Assembly (NCBI GenBank): GCA_002395235.1
Contig: DGWK01000008.1
Coordinates: forward strand, 44,532-108,531
Source of the DNA: Lachnospiraceae bacterium UBA4260
GTDB taxonomy: Bacteria > Bacillota > Clostridia > Lachnospirales > Lachnospiraceae
Length of the DNA stretch: 64,000 nt
Direction of reading: 5' to 3'
The first letter of the stretch is position 1; the number at the start of each line of letters is the position of its first letter. Under the pieces are notes generated by a model that had not been told where the DNA came from, ran no database searches, and was given only the letters and a program-made list of their open reading frames with translations. Positions 52,954 through 61,908 of this stretch are shown here, piece by piece. The position numbers and the translations under genes are program-made.

Positions 52954-54578
52954 ATTCCACTCTCCATCATCTGTTTTTCAATCATAGATAACATGCTCCC
53001 GTACCGGATAAAGTCCAGCCAAACCCGGAAAGCCTTGGACTCGTAAAGTTCAGCCACTTCCTGATCAAGCCCCTCGCCGGTTCCCTCGAGATAATCCAGC
53101 AGCTCTTCCGGGGAAGTCAGCGTCACCCCGTGCCAGACAAGATCAGGTTTTTGCTGAAGGGAGATCTGCAGCTTTTTGACCGCCTCTTCCGGCCTTCTCC
53201 TTCCGATCAGCTCAATCTCTGACGCCTTGTCCACCTGCTCCGGCGTTCCGCCGTTCTGCTTCTCATAAAAACTGATCAGGCGCGCCCTGCAGAAATGGCT
53301 GAAAGGATCCCTCAGTCCATAGAGTTCCTGCGCCTCGGTCCTGTTGACAAAATCTTCCAGCGACTCGTAGTGTTCGCCTCTCCAGTAAAAATCCCTTGAA
53401 GGCCGGAGCGTCTGCATGAGCTTGAACAGACCGGCGTTCATATCTGACTCCTGCGCATATTGCTGACAATATCGATAATACATTCCGTCAAACTGCCGCA
53501 CAAAGCCGTCCAGCTTGTGCTGCTCCAGCATAAAGGTCCCGAACTTCCAGTCGTCTCCCAGGACCGCTATCAGTTCCGGAATGTCCAATATAAGCTTAGT
53601 TCTGTACCGCAGCCCTTTTATAACCGAATGCTCTTTCTCCTCGTGAAAAGACCGAAATCCGATCCCGCCGTTTTGGATCCAATTCGAAATATACTCCCCG
53701 TCGTGTCTTGCGTCCGGCTTATCCAGCACAAGAGAGTTGAGCAGATTTCTTGTCTTGGAAGACAGCGGCAGAGAAACCGGACATGTTACGGGTGCCTGCC
53801 AGCGGCGGTAGAGATAGTTTCGCAACTCTTCATTTCCCCCGGCGGCCGCGGCGTCACTTTCATCCAGCGGCGCTCTTCCCAGCAGCAGCGTCATCAGCGT
53901 CAGTCCGAGAGAACAATAGTCCGAAGCTCCTGAACAGCGTTCCCCTCCTGTGTATATGCGTTCCGGAGCCATAAAAAGCAGCGTTCCCCCCGCTTTCTCA
54001 TCTTTATCCGATGTAAGGCAGTCGTAATCGCCCAGTACGATCTCTTTTTTGGCCTTATCTTTCCAGAAAATGTTCGAAGGCTTGATGTCGTTGTGAACCA
54101 GATGATTTTTGTGCAGGAACAGCAGCGCGTCGTTGAGCTGAGGCAAAACAGAGCTCTTGAGTTCTTCTTCCGTGATCACTGTGTTTTCCAGAGTCCCCTG
54201 CTGATAGACGGGCATGATTTCGTAATGTCCGCCGCCCTCCAGGTCCCCATATCCCAGGATCGGCATCAGAGACGGGCAGCCCGCATTTCTCATAAGATCC
54301 GTCAGTTTTCGCAAGGCCATCGTGGTCCTGCCGGCTTTCGGATCATAAACCTTGATAACCGCTCTGCTCTGTCTTCTGTCCTCGGCAAGATACAGTGTAC
54401 TCTGTGCCCCTCGGCAGAGAAACTTGACAATACTGAAACGTCCAATCCTGTCTCCGGCTCCATATGCAGTTTCAATTTCCTGCTCCGCATTCTTCTCGGC
54501 AGCAATCCCGTCAATGAACGGAATTGTTGCCCTGCCTTTCCAGGCGCCTGCCGGCAGCGTTTTCTCCGGTTGACCCAT
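52950..54578 (-). CDS. Ser/Thr protein kinase (Hanks type)
   Basis: 542 residues; the kinase domain spans about 45-300. The key residues look complete: glycine-loop LCRGAQSTLYLAE, Lys76 (AVIKVYD), catalytic HND (162-164) in VHNDIKPSNIFW with Asn169, and MAPE (203-206). The magnesium motif is Asp184-Tyr-Asp rather than DFG, so activity is likely but not certain. The C-terminal 240 residues are unrecognised and contain no membrane span, unlike PknB-type kinases with PASTA domains. With the FHA gene close by, a kinase-phosphothreonine-FHA switch is likely. Confidence 0.88.
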   Translation of the reverse strand: MGQPEKTLPAGAWKGRATIPFIDGIAAEKNAEQEIETAYGAGDRIGRFSIVKFLCRGAQSTLYLAEDRRQSRAVIKVYDPKAGRTTMALRKLTDLMRNAGCPSLMPILGYGDLEGGGHYEIMPVYQQGTLENTVITEEELKSSVLPQLNDALLFLHKNHLVHNDIKPSNIFWKDKAKKEIVLGDYDCLTSDKDEKAGGTLLFMAPERIYTGGERCSGASDYCSLGLTLMTLLLGRAPLDESDAAAAGGNEELRNYLYRRWQAPVTCPVSLPLSSKTRNLLNSLVLDKPDARHDGEYISNWIQNGGIGFRSFHEEKEHSVIKGLRYRTKLILDIPELIAVLGDDWKFGTFMLEQHKLDGFVRQFDGMYYRYCQQYAQESDMNAGLFKLMQTLRPSRDFYWRGEHYESLEDFVNRTEAQELYGLRDPFSHFCRARLISFYEKQNGGTPEQVDKASEIELIGRRRPEEAVKKLQISLQQKPDLVWHGVTLTSPEELLDYLEGTGEGLDQEVAELYESKAFRVWLDFIRYGSMLSMIEKQMMESGI

Positions 54579-54603
54579 ATGTCTTCCATTTCCTATTTCT
54601 GAT

Positions 54604-55170
54604 TTACTGTTTCTGTCCTGAAGGCGGGATCCCGATCTGGATCAGGGAATCGCCCTCCCCGATGAACTGAACCCGTCTCTCCCAAAGCTCTGCGTCTGCA
54701 TATCTCTCCGAAAACTTCCTGACAATCAGACGCTGATTCGTCGATCCCCGAAGTCCGATCCCTTTGTTCAGACTTGCGACATAAGGACCGTCGACCAGCA
54801 CCGCTATTCTCTCGAGAATCTCCTGAATGTTTTTATTCTCACTGGCGGCCAGTTCCTCGTAGGTATAACCCGTGAATACAAGGATATCTCCGCCGTATCT
54901 CTCCTCAAACCACCTGATCAGCTGCGCGACTCCCTCCGGCTGGTCGAAGGGCTCCCCGCCGCTTATTGTCAGGCCGTCAACGCGGAGGTCTTCTGGAATC
55001 ATTCGTGTGATCTCGTCGACTTCCGTCTCTCTTCCCTCATAGCTCTGCAGTTCCGGGCTTATGCACTCGGGGCAGGCTCTGCCGCATCCGCGGACCCAGA
55101 CGCCGATCCGCCTTCCGTATCCCAATGTCAGAACGGGATAATAGATTCTTTGGAGGACCAGCCGGCTCAT
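54604..55170 (-). CDS. radical SAM enzyme, glycyl-radical-activase-like (NrdG-type fold)
   Basis: 188 residues, a minimal radical SAM protein with one 4Fe-4S cluster: Cys29-x3-Cys33-x2-Cys36 in RGCGRACPECISPE, GGEP at 71-74 (LTISGGEPFDQPEG) and a conserved VLVDGPYV segment. It has the size and layout of anaerobic ribonucleotide reductase activase and related activating enzymes. No glycyl-radical enzyme gene is present, so its target is not the usual one. ATGA overlap with the zinc-ribbon protein gene upstream suggests that protein or another module B product as the substrate. Confidence 0.85.
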   Translation of the reverse strand: MSRLVLQRIYYPVLTLGYGRRIGVWVRGCGRACPECISPELQSYEGRETEVDEITRMIPEDLRVDGLTISGGEPFDQPEGVAQLIRWFEERYGGDILVFTGYTYEELAASENKNIQEILERIAVLVDGPYVASLNKGIGLRGSTNQRLIVRKFSERYADAELWERRVQFIGEGDSLIQIGIPPSGQKQ

Positions 55171-56198
55171 ACTATTTTGATCCTCTTCTCACAATTACTG
55201 CAGAAATGCTTTTCCGCCACCGGCTTCCCGCAGAACAGGCACTGTCCGAGTCTGCTCCTGCGGCAGATCGCGGCAGAGGCCTCAGCGTGGGACGCCGCGC
55301 CAAAATATTCCTCAGCACTGATCAAATAGTATTTTCCCGCGAACATGCTCCCGAGCACTGCGTCAGGATCCTGCAGGTGGTCAATATAATAAGTGAGCTG
55401 GTCCGGCGTGACGCTTGTGACAAGCGCGCCCTTTGTCTGCGCATTTTCCACGGTCATGGGCGTGAGGTTTGTCAGATATCCCATTCCCTGCAGGATGACG
55501 CCTTTTCTAGAAGGGAGTACGGCGTGCTCTCCCGGGATAAAACGGCGGCCGCTCTTCACCGGCTCCGTGATCACAAATCCCGGCAGAGTGCCCATAGGGC
55601 CTGCTTTTACTACGTCCTGATGCTGCACGGCCCAATAATGTGTGCCGGCATTCTGTCTGAAATTCTGCGTATCCGTAACAGGAAGGAGCTCCTCCTTCAG
55701 ATAGCGTACTCTGTCCTGTAAGGTGTGCTGAAAGCTCTTCAGCGGCTTCCTGGCCAGAAACATCCTGCCCCCGCCGAAGGCGGCGGCCAGATACAGCTCT
55801 GTCTTAATATAATTTTCCAGGATCTCCATGGCTTCGGCCTGCTCATTTTGATAGAAAAAATGGAGCCTGCGGGCATCGATATACCCTTTTTTCCGAATTT
55901 GCCTCTGCGTATCCCGATGGAGCTTTTCGGCGCGGATATAGAGTTCCTCCAGCTGCCTGATAATTCCTACAGCCTGCTGCGCTCTCTCTATGCGTGAAAT
56001 CTCGCTCTGCAGTGCCGTCAGCCGCTGTTTGAGCTCTCTTCCTTCGTCTGAAAAGAACAAGGTTCCCGGTAAGAGAAGCTCCCCGGCCCTTTCGGAGAAC
56101 TCCGCCTGCATATTTTCTTTTGCCAGATCCGCTGCTCGTTTCGTCTGCCCGGCCTGCGCCCCCAATACGTCCAGAAAAACTGCCGTCAGCTTATTCAT
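55167..56198 (-). CDS. unknown protein with C-terminal zinc ribbon
   Basis: 343 residues. A helical N-terminal half (20-150) is followed by a beta-rich middle with AGPMGTLPGFVITEPVK and EHAVLPSRKGVILQGMG. A C-terminal zinc ribbon reads CLFCGKPVAEKHFCSNCEKR. The start is the ATG at 56198 with GGAGGAG 6 nt upstream; the frame extends to 56246 but without a ribosome site. It overlaps the preceding stop (8 nt) and the radical SAM start (ATGA), so it is tightly coupled with both. Confidence 0.68.
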   Translation of the reverse strand: MNKLTAVFLDVLGAQAGQTKRAADLAKENMQAEFSERAGELLLPGTLFFSDEGRELKQRLTALQSEISRIERAQQAVGIIRQLEELYIRAEKLHRDTQRQIRKKGYIDARRLHFFYQNEQAEAMEILENYIKTELYLAAAFGGGRMFLARKPLKSFQHTLQDRVRYLKEELLPVTDTQNFRQNAGTHYWAVQHQDVVKAGPMGTLPGFVITEPVKSGRRFIPGEHAVLPSRKGVILQGMGYLTNLTPMTVENAQTKGALVTSVTPDQLTYYIDHLQDPDAVLGSMFAGKYYLISAEEYFGAASHAEASAAICRRSRLGQCLFCGKPVAEKHFCSNCEKRIKIV

Positions 56199-57030
56199 TG
56201 CTTCTCCTCCAGCGGTCCGCTTCTTTTTTCGCGCTGTCGTAATCACTCTGCGCTTTCCCGCGGGCGTTGTTTAGTCTTCCCTGTCTTGTGCGATAGCGGT
56301 TATCCTGTTCTTCGTCAAATGCATCTTGCTTCCGAACAGCGTCTCTGACCGCACCGCAGAGGATGCGCAGCGCCTCGGCGCTCTCACCGCTTGCAGGACC
56401 GCAATCCGCCTTCCTCAGCACACTCGCAATGCGCTCCCTTGACGGTCCGCTCTGCAGCAGCGTAAATGCGCTGTAAAACTGTTTCATTCCCGGGTCCATG
56501 TCCTCACTCGATGATGAGAGCATGATCATTTCTCTTTGCGCGCCGTCAGTAATCTGCCCTTTGGAGAGCTGCTGCGCAATGCTCAGATACTTGCCGGGCC
56601 CGGATGCTGCCGCTGTATCTGCGGCCCATTCCGAAATCGGATCCGGAACGGTGCGAAGTTTCTGCTCGAATTTGTCGTCGTGAGACACTCCTGCGTACTT
56701 CTTTCGCAGCTGATAGAACAGCAGGTCCATTTCATCAGCCGTTTCTTCCTCCTCATCCAGAAGCAGCGCCCCGGCGTCCCACTTGCCGGATGGCGCCGCC
56801 GCCCCCTTGGGCGGCGTGCGCGTTTCTTCTTTCTTTGTTTTCGTGCCAAATCCGATGCCGGGCGCCAGACTGATCGTGCCTGACGGCGGCGTATCGCTTC
56901 TCCCGCTCTGCGCGGGTCCCGGCTTCGCCGCAGCGGACTCCAAACCCTGCTCGGCCCTGAATCTTCTCAGCTCTTCTTCCTGCTGTCCGTCTATAGCCAG
57001 CAGTGACGCCCAATCAAGTTCACTCATCAT
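56191..57030 (-). CDS. unknown soluble protein
   Basis: 279 residues, not recognised. The N-terminal 30 residues (SELDWASLLAIDGQQEEELR) may be a short interaction motif. Residues 40-90 are Pro/Gly/Lys-rich and probably disordered. The 95-200 region looks helical, and the C-terminal 60 residues are charged coiled coil. No membrane span. Overlaps the small tail-anchored protein gene by ATGA and the zinc-ribbon protein gene by 8 nt. Confidence 0.62.
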   Translation of the reverse strand: MMSELDWASLLAIDGQQEEELRRFRAEQGLESAAAKPGPAQSGRSDTPPSGTISLAPGIGFGTKTKKEETRTPPKGAAAPSGKWDAGALLLDEEEETADEMDLLFYQLRKKYAGVSHDDKFEQKLRTVPDPISEWAADTAAASGPGKYLSIAQQLSKGQITDGAQREMIMLSSSSEDMDPGMKQFYSAFTLLQSGPSRERIASVLRKADCGPASGESAEALRILCGAVRDAVRKQDAFDEEQDNRYRTRQGRLNNARGKAQSDYDSAKKEADRWRRSNE

Positions 57031-57260
57031 CCGAACATCCCAAATTTTGCATTGTAGAAAAAGAATGCGACCATCGCACAGACGGCGAAAACACCGATCA
57101 CAATAAGCCTGGTCCGCATGTCGGAGGCCTGGCTGTCTTTGATCTTCTCCTCTACGCGGCCGTCATTGCGATCATTTACCGCGCGCAGTAGTTCGTCCGC
57201 GACGCGCTTCTGCTCGTTCACTTTTTTGAACAGTTTCTCTTCCAAATCGCCAAGATTCAT
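57027..57260 (-). CDS. small tail-anchored membrane protein
   Basis: 77 residues: an N-terminal amphipathic or coiled helix (LEEKLFKKVNEQKRVADELL), then one membrane span at about 51-69 (RLIVIGVFAVCAMVAFFFYN) close to the C-terminus. The size and position directly behind the FtsK-like gene resemble small EssA-like or anchor subunits of secretion ATPases, but no homology is recognised. It could tether the otherwise soluble FtsK protein. Confidence 0.68.
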   Translation of the reverse strand: MNLGDLEEKLFKKVNEQKRVADELLRAVNDRNDGRVEEKIKDSQASDMRTRLIVIGVFAVCAMVAFFFYNAKFGMFG

Positions 57261-57278
57261 TATTTCTTCCCCCTTTTG

Positions 57279-60200
57279 TCATCTCACATAATCTCTGATA
57301 TTTGTGAGGAACTGTCTCAGCCATTCCTCCGTAGGACGCGAATACATGCGGATCTTCTGATTATCGCCAAACATGTTATAGGAAATCGCGTTCATTTTGG
57401 AACTATAGCCCGGACCTGCTTCACCGGTGATCGACTTGTACTCTTTATCTTCCATTCCATAGGCCAGACGCAGATCGAAGTAGTTAATAGCGGCTCCATA
57501 GTTTTCTATAAAGAGCCCCGGATCATTGGCCCATACAATGAAGTTCATGCCATTCTCGGGGCCTCTTGCGAACAGCTCTTCCAGTTGCTCTTTGGGAGAG
57601 CGCTGATATGTTCCCGTTGTCAGCTGCTTGGCTCTGTTCAGTCCATAGAAGACCACGAACTGCTGCCGGCCCTCGGCCAGTTCATTATAAAGCATCTCTA
57701 TTCCGTCAAGGAGCATATTGCCGGGAATGACCCTGAACGCTTCCGGAACCATCTCCTCAATAATATCCAGCATATCGAAGTCCTCGCTGCCGTAGAGAGA
57801 GTTCCCGCTCAGGTCAAATACTGTGATAAACGGTGCAGAGATCTCACCCTTGAGCCGCACTGTCTCGTACAGCAGGGAGAGCACACTGTAGCCGGTTATC
57901 ATTCGGGAAAGGCCCTGTCCTTCTGTGTCCTTTCCGACAATAAGGAGGTTCTGCCCGCGCCGGTTCCACAGAGACGGCAGGAAGGTATTGATCATAGTCA
58001 GGCTCTCGCCGATATACAGATGATAGGAAGGGTCTCCGGCATTGGCAGGGCGCATCCCGTTTGTCTCGAAGACTGTGAGAGGATTATCGGAATCGTCTTC
58101 CGGACCTGACAGAAGAATTCGTGTCTTTCTGGGTTCTTCCGCCATGATCTCCATCTGTTTCTCCCGTACCTGCTGCATCCACAAATCTCTGTCATCCGCG
58201 TCAATCAGCGCTGCTCTGAACGTGCGGTTGGCATCTCTGTGCCCGGCGTTATTATTGATCACTCCTTGTCCGGGATCCATGCCCGCCAGCCGATTCGCGA
58301 TTTCATTGTCATTATTGAGAAGAAGGTTCGCAGATTCCACCGTGGATTTCAGTGCGATACGGGTATGGATATTTCCGTAAACACCGCTGTCCAGCCCCTT
58401 TACATTCTCAAATGTCTGCGTAGAGATAATGAGGTGCATGCCAAAAGCTCGAACACCCTGCGTCACAATTTCCTTGATCAGGGCGACACATCTCTTGGAA
58501 ATATCATTTTCAGCGTCAAACAAAAGCATCTGGATCTCATCGAATATGACCACGATCCTGGGCATATCCGCGTAGCTCTCTCCCCGCTCTCCTCTGTATC
58601 TCCAATAGCTCTCGATATTTCCGACGCCCACACTTCTGAATTTCCGACTTCTTCTGGACATTTCTTCGCGCAGTTCATTCAGAACGGCGAGTCCAAATTC
58701 CGGCTCCGTTTCGACCGATACGACCCGGAAATTGGGCAGCTTATAGTCCGCATAGCATTTAAACTCTACGCCCTGCTTGAAATCGAGCAGGTACAGCTGC
58801 ACTTCTTCGGGGCTGTAATTAAAGATCAGGCTCTGGATGATCGTGTGCATGAGCTCCGATTTTCCTGCTCCGAGCGTACCTCCGATCATGGCGGCAAAGC
58901 TCTGATACTTATGGCCGAACTCCAGATTGACGATCTTTCCTGCGCCTTCCATGCCGATCGGTACGGATATACCGTCGAGCGCTGATTTGTTGAACCAGTA
59001 ATCAGGTTTGCCGGGCAGATTATCGGAGATCATCGGATACGTGATCACAATTTTCTCGCCCAGGTGCTTTCTGATCTCATTGACTATGGCAACAACCTGA
59101 TCCGACATCGGCGACGCAAAAGGAAAATACCTCATTTTCCCTTCTCTTGTGCTCTCCTGAATGCAGAGCATGTTGTTTTCAGAGCTCACTTTGTTTTTGA
59201 TAAGTCTCCGGATTCTGTCCGCCGGCGATCCCTCTCCCCGGTTTTCCATTTCCGTCTTATCTGCCGCAATGATCGTGTAGACGCCGGTCTTGGGACCGTT
59301 ATCTATAATGCTTTCAAGATAGCTGATGGACTTATCTGTGAAGTGTTTCGGGAAGTCCATGATCATAAGGAATCGCAAAGGTTCCGCGTTGATGCCGGCA
59401 TCCTCATTGTAATCCAGGATATTCTCATAGCGGCCCTGCAGGCAGCGCTGAATGACGTCTGTCGTGTGGTCAACGATCAGTTTGAGCCTCTCCTCAATCT
59501 GCTTGTCGTCGCTCCAGATCTTTGTATCGATAGCGCGTTCATCTCCGTTCCCCTGCTCATCCTTTTCACCCATGGGAGAAAAGACCGCAAAGGTATTGCC
59601 CAGACTTACGGGATCGATAAAGGTGCACCAGCACTTGTTGACAGGAATGGACATATACATATTCAGGGCGAGATTTCTGATCGACTCCGCAGCCTCCTCA
59701 CGGTTGGAAGCATTGAACTCAAACATAGTGGAAAAGCGGGTATCCTTGAAAGAATATCCGTAGGGCATGACCAGGTATTTGCGTCCGTTTGCTTCTGTGA
59801 CGGCATACCCGAACCGCCTGGCGATCACGGCGTTTTCCAGCTGCTCCTTTGCGTGTTCTGTAATGTCGTACCCTGCATATCCGAACTGGATCCCGTCGGG
59901 GAACTCTTCCGCGGGCTCGAACACCTCGTAATTAGGCTGTTCTTCCTGCATTTTTACGAAATCCGATTTCACTTTTTCGGGGAGAATCAGTGTTTCAACT
60001 CTCTCTGCAAGATCCTCTTCTTCCTGTTCTTTCCGCAGCTCATATTTGCGGGTATTGCGATGCAGTCTCTTCTTTTTCTTATCCGTGTGGGCCGCATGTT
60101 CCTCCCGGTAAATACTCTCTGCGCTCTTCAGTTCGCTGTTCTTCTGGTTCTGTGCTTCATTTGAGAGTTCGGTATCCGCTTCACGGATCTCTTCTTCGAT

Positions 60201-60620
60201 ATCTGTTTCCTTGCGGCACAGGGTTTCAATATAGCTGTTGTCGTCCTTCTTGCGGCGGGAAAAGCGCTGCTGTGTCTGTTCTTGCAGGAGTCCAACGGCA
60301 TGCGAGGACGACTGAACCGGGACCCCCAGGGCCTGACTCAGTATTTCATTTACGCTCTGGCGTGTGCGGGCCGACTTCGTTCTGTACTGTCCGAGCTTTT
60401 CAACCCAGCCGGCGTAACGGGCTTCCGCCTCCTGCTTTTTGCTCTCGCGGACTTGTACCGATGCCGCTTCGGCATTCTCGTAGTCCTCATTGATCGTCAT
60501 TCCGGTGTTCTTGTAGTCCGCCTCTATTCTTTCGAGGTTGCTCTCATATCTGTAAAATTCCTCTGCAAGCGCCTTCGGCACACCCAAAAGTTCCGAGTAT
60601 CTGTCAGTATTTGCCCCCAT
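57279..60620 (-). CDS. soluble FtsK/SpoIIIE-family ATPase, EssC-like layout
   Basis: 1113 residues with no membrane span. Residues 1-215 are charged coiled coil. A degenerate ATPase-like domain follows (about 260-520, with FLMIMDFPKHF). The active FtsK domain (about 550-850) has Walker A GGTLGAGKS (580-588), YLLDFKQGVEFKCYADYKLP and Walker B IVVIFDEIQML (689-699). A third, degenerate ATPase domain (about 860-1113) has LLIVGKDTEG in place of Walker A. Three ATPase domains with one active resembles EssC/EccC of type VII secretion, but those carry FHA domains or membrane spans at the N-terminus. It probably moves protein or DNA at a membrane site supplied by its neighbours. Confidence 0.9.
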   Translation of the reverse strand: MGANTDRYSELLGVPKALAEEFYRYESNLERIEADYKNTGMTINEDYENAEAASVQVRESKKQEAEARYAGWVEKLGQYRTKSARTRQSVNEILSQALGVPVQSSSHAVGLLQEQTQQRFSRRKKDDNSYIETLCRKETDIEEEIREADTELSNEAQNQKNSELKSAESIYREEHAAHTDKKKKRLHRNTRKYELRKEQEEEDLAERVETLILPEKVKSDFVKMQEEQPNYEVFEPAEEFPDGIQFGYAGYDITEHAKEQLENAVIARRFGYAVTEANGRKYLVMPYGYSFKDTRFSTMFEFNASNREEAAESIRNLALNMYMSIPVNKCWCTFIDPVSLGNTFAVFSPMGEKDEQGNGDERAIDTKIWSDDKQIEERLKLIVDHTTDVIQRCLQGRYENILDYNEDAGINAEPLRFLMIMDFPKHFTDKSISYLESIIDNGPKTGVYTIIAADKTEMENRGEGSPADRIRRLIKNKVSSENNMLCIQESTREGKMRYFPFASPMSDQVVAIVNEIRKHLGEKIVITYPMISDNLPGKPDYWFNKSALDGISVPIGMEGAGKIVNLEFGHKYQSFAAMIGGTLGAGKSELMHTIIQSLIFNYSPEEVQLYLLDFKQGVEFKCYADYKLPNFRVVSVETEPEFGLAVLNELREEMSRRSRKFRSVGVGNIESYWRYRGERGESYADMPRIVVIFDEIQMLLFDAENDISKRCVALIKEIVTQGVRAFGMHLIISTQTFENVKGLDSGVYGNIHTRIALKSTVESANLLLNNDNEIANRLAGMDPGQGVINNNAGHRDANRTFRAALIDADDRDLWMQQVREKQMEIMAEEPRKTRILLSGPEDDSDNPLTVFETNGMRPANAGDPSYHLYIGESLTMINTFLPSLWNRRGQNLLIVGKDTEGQGLSRMITGYSVLSLLYETVRLKGEISAPFITVFDLSGNSLYGSEDFDMLDIIEEMVPEAFRVIPGNMLLDGIEMLYNELAEGRQQFVVFYGLNRAKQLTTGTYQRSPKEQLEELFARGPENGMNFIVWANDPGLFIENYGAAINYFDLRLAYGMEDKEYKSITGEAGPGYSSKMNAISYNMFGDNQKIRMYSRPTEEWLRQFLTNIRDYVR

Positions 60621-60700
60621 AGCTGAACATTTCCTTTCTTAAAGCATCATTTACAACTACAGTAATGATCTTACTGTTCTTAACTCAGTCTATTATTAAC

Positions 60701-61846
60701 TCAGTAATCGACATCGATCTCCACATCACCCGAGAGCCTTCCCAGCGGTGAGTAATCCCGGATCGGATTGTCGGCAACTTCGAGGTGATATAGCTTGTCA
60801 AACCTTGTCACAACACTTATGTCCGTGATCTTATTGGCAGGAACTACCAGCGCCCCCAGATCCCTTAGCCCGCCGATCATACTGATATCCTCGATCTGAT
60901 TGTAACCCATACTCAGATACGTGATCGACGTCAGCCCGCTGATCGCGGAAATATCGCTGATGTGATTCATACCGATATACAGTTCTCTGAGCTTTGTCAG
61001 ATTCTGCACCGCGTCTATGTTGCTCACATTATTGTTTCTTATATCCAGGATCTCCAGATTCGCCAGTCCTTCAATGGGCGAGATGTCAGAGACCTCGTTG
61101 ATGTACAGATCCAGCTTGCGCAGTTTTTTTAAATTCCTCAGCGGTGACAGATCACTGATCCTGTTCTTCTCTAACTCAAGTGTGGTGAGATTTTCCAGCC
61201 CGCTCAGTTCGCTGATGTCGCTCACCAGGTTATCTGAAAGATCGATCTCCCGCAGTTGCCGGAAGGCCGACAGACCCGTCAGGTCCTCAATTCTTCCGTA
61301 TTCGTTTTCCGTGCCGGACAGATTCAGCGATGTGACTTCTCTCGCTTCCGAGACAGTGATCTCGCGATCTCCCGTTCCCATGGACCTCTGCAAAGCATAT
61401 TTCAAGGCCGGATCCGATATGGCGACATATTCCTGAGCTTGCACGGCTTCTCCGGCCGCTTCCGCACTCGCCTCCTCGTCTATTTCCTGGCCGGCTGCTT
61501 CTTCCGCTGCCACCGCATCCGCTTCTTCGCCCGCTGCTTCTTCCGCATTTGCGGCGTCGTCCTGGGCGGCGGTCTCTGTGTTCGTATCGCTCTGCTCCTC
61601 TGCCTTTGGCGTCCCTCCCGGCTGCGTGTCCGGTTTTCGCTGCGTGACCAGGAACAAGATCAGCGGAATCAGGACCAAAACTGCTATAACGACAAGTGCG
61701 TCCGCCCGCAGAACGCCGGCGATCAATCCATTTTCTCCTGTGCCCTTACTCCCACGCCTTTTTACATTATCCAGCCTTTTCCCACAGTTGGGGCAGACCG
61801 CAACTGTGTCATTGACTTCGTGCCCGCAATTTCTACAGTACGCCAT
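60701..61846 (-). CDS. zinc ribbon - membrane span - leucine-rich-repeat protein
   Basis: 381 residues. The cytoplasmic zinc ribbon has Cys4, 7, 18 and 21 (MAYCRNCG .. CPNCGKR). One membrane span lies at about 49-67 (DALVVIAVLVLIPLILFLV). An acidic Ala/Glu linker (70-135) is followed by about nine 22-residue SDS22-type leucine-rich repeats (165-375; L-x2-L-x-L-x2-N-x-ISDIS). The LRR arc would sit outside the cell as a ligand-binding surface. AGGAGG ribosome site. It has the same plan as the C-type lectin protein encoded immediately before it. Confidence 0.9.
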   Translation of the reverse strand: MAYCRNCGHEVNDTVAVCPNCGKRLDNVKRRGSKGTGENGLIAGVLRADALVVIAVLVLIPLILFLVTQRKPDTQPGGTPKAEEQSDTNTETAAQDDAANAEEAAGEEADAVAAEEAAGQEIDEEASAEAAGEAVQAQEYVAISDPALKYALQRSMGTGDREITVSEAREVTSLNLSGTENEYGRIEDLTGLSAFRQLREIDLSDNLVSDISELSGLENLTTLELEKNRISDLSPLRNLKKLRKLDLYINEVSDISPIEGLANLEILDIRNNNVSNIDAVQNLTKLRELYIGMNHISDISAISGLTSITYLSMGYNQIEDISMIGGLRDLGALVVPANKITDISVVTRFDKLYHLEVADNPIRDYSPLGRLSGDVEIDVDY

Positions 61847-61908
61847 GTATGCCTCCTGTCACTCGACTCATGTCGGTTAATATCAGGTTCTTCCTCTGCT
61901 GCAATACC

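Noticed and set aside
54604..55170. Anaerobic ribonucleotide reductase activase nrdG
   Set aside because: The fold fits, but no nrdD is present and the gene is translationally coupled to module B genes, so the specific name is not justified.
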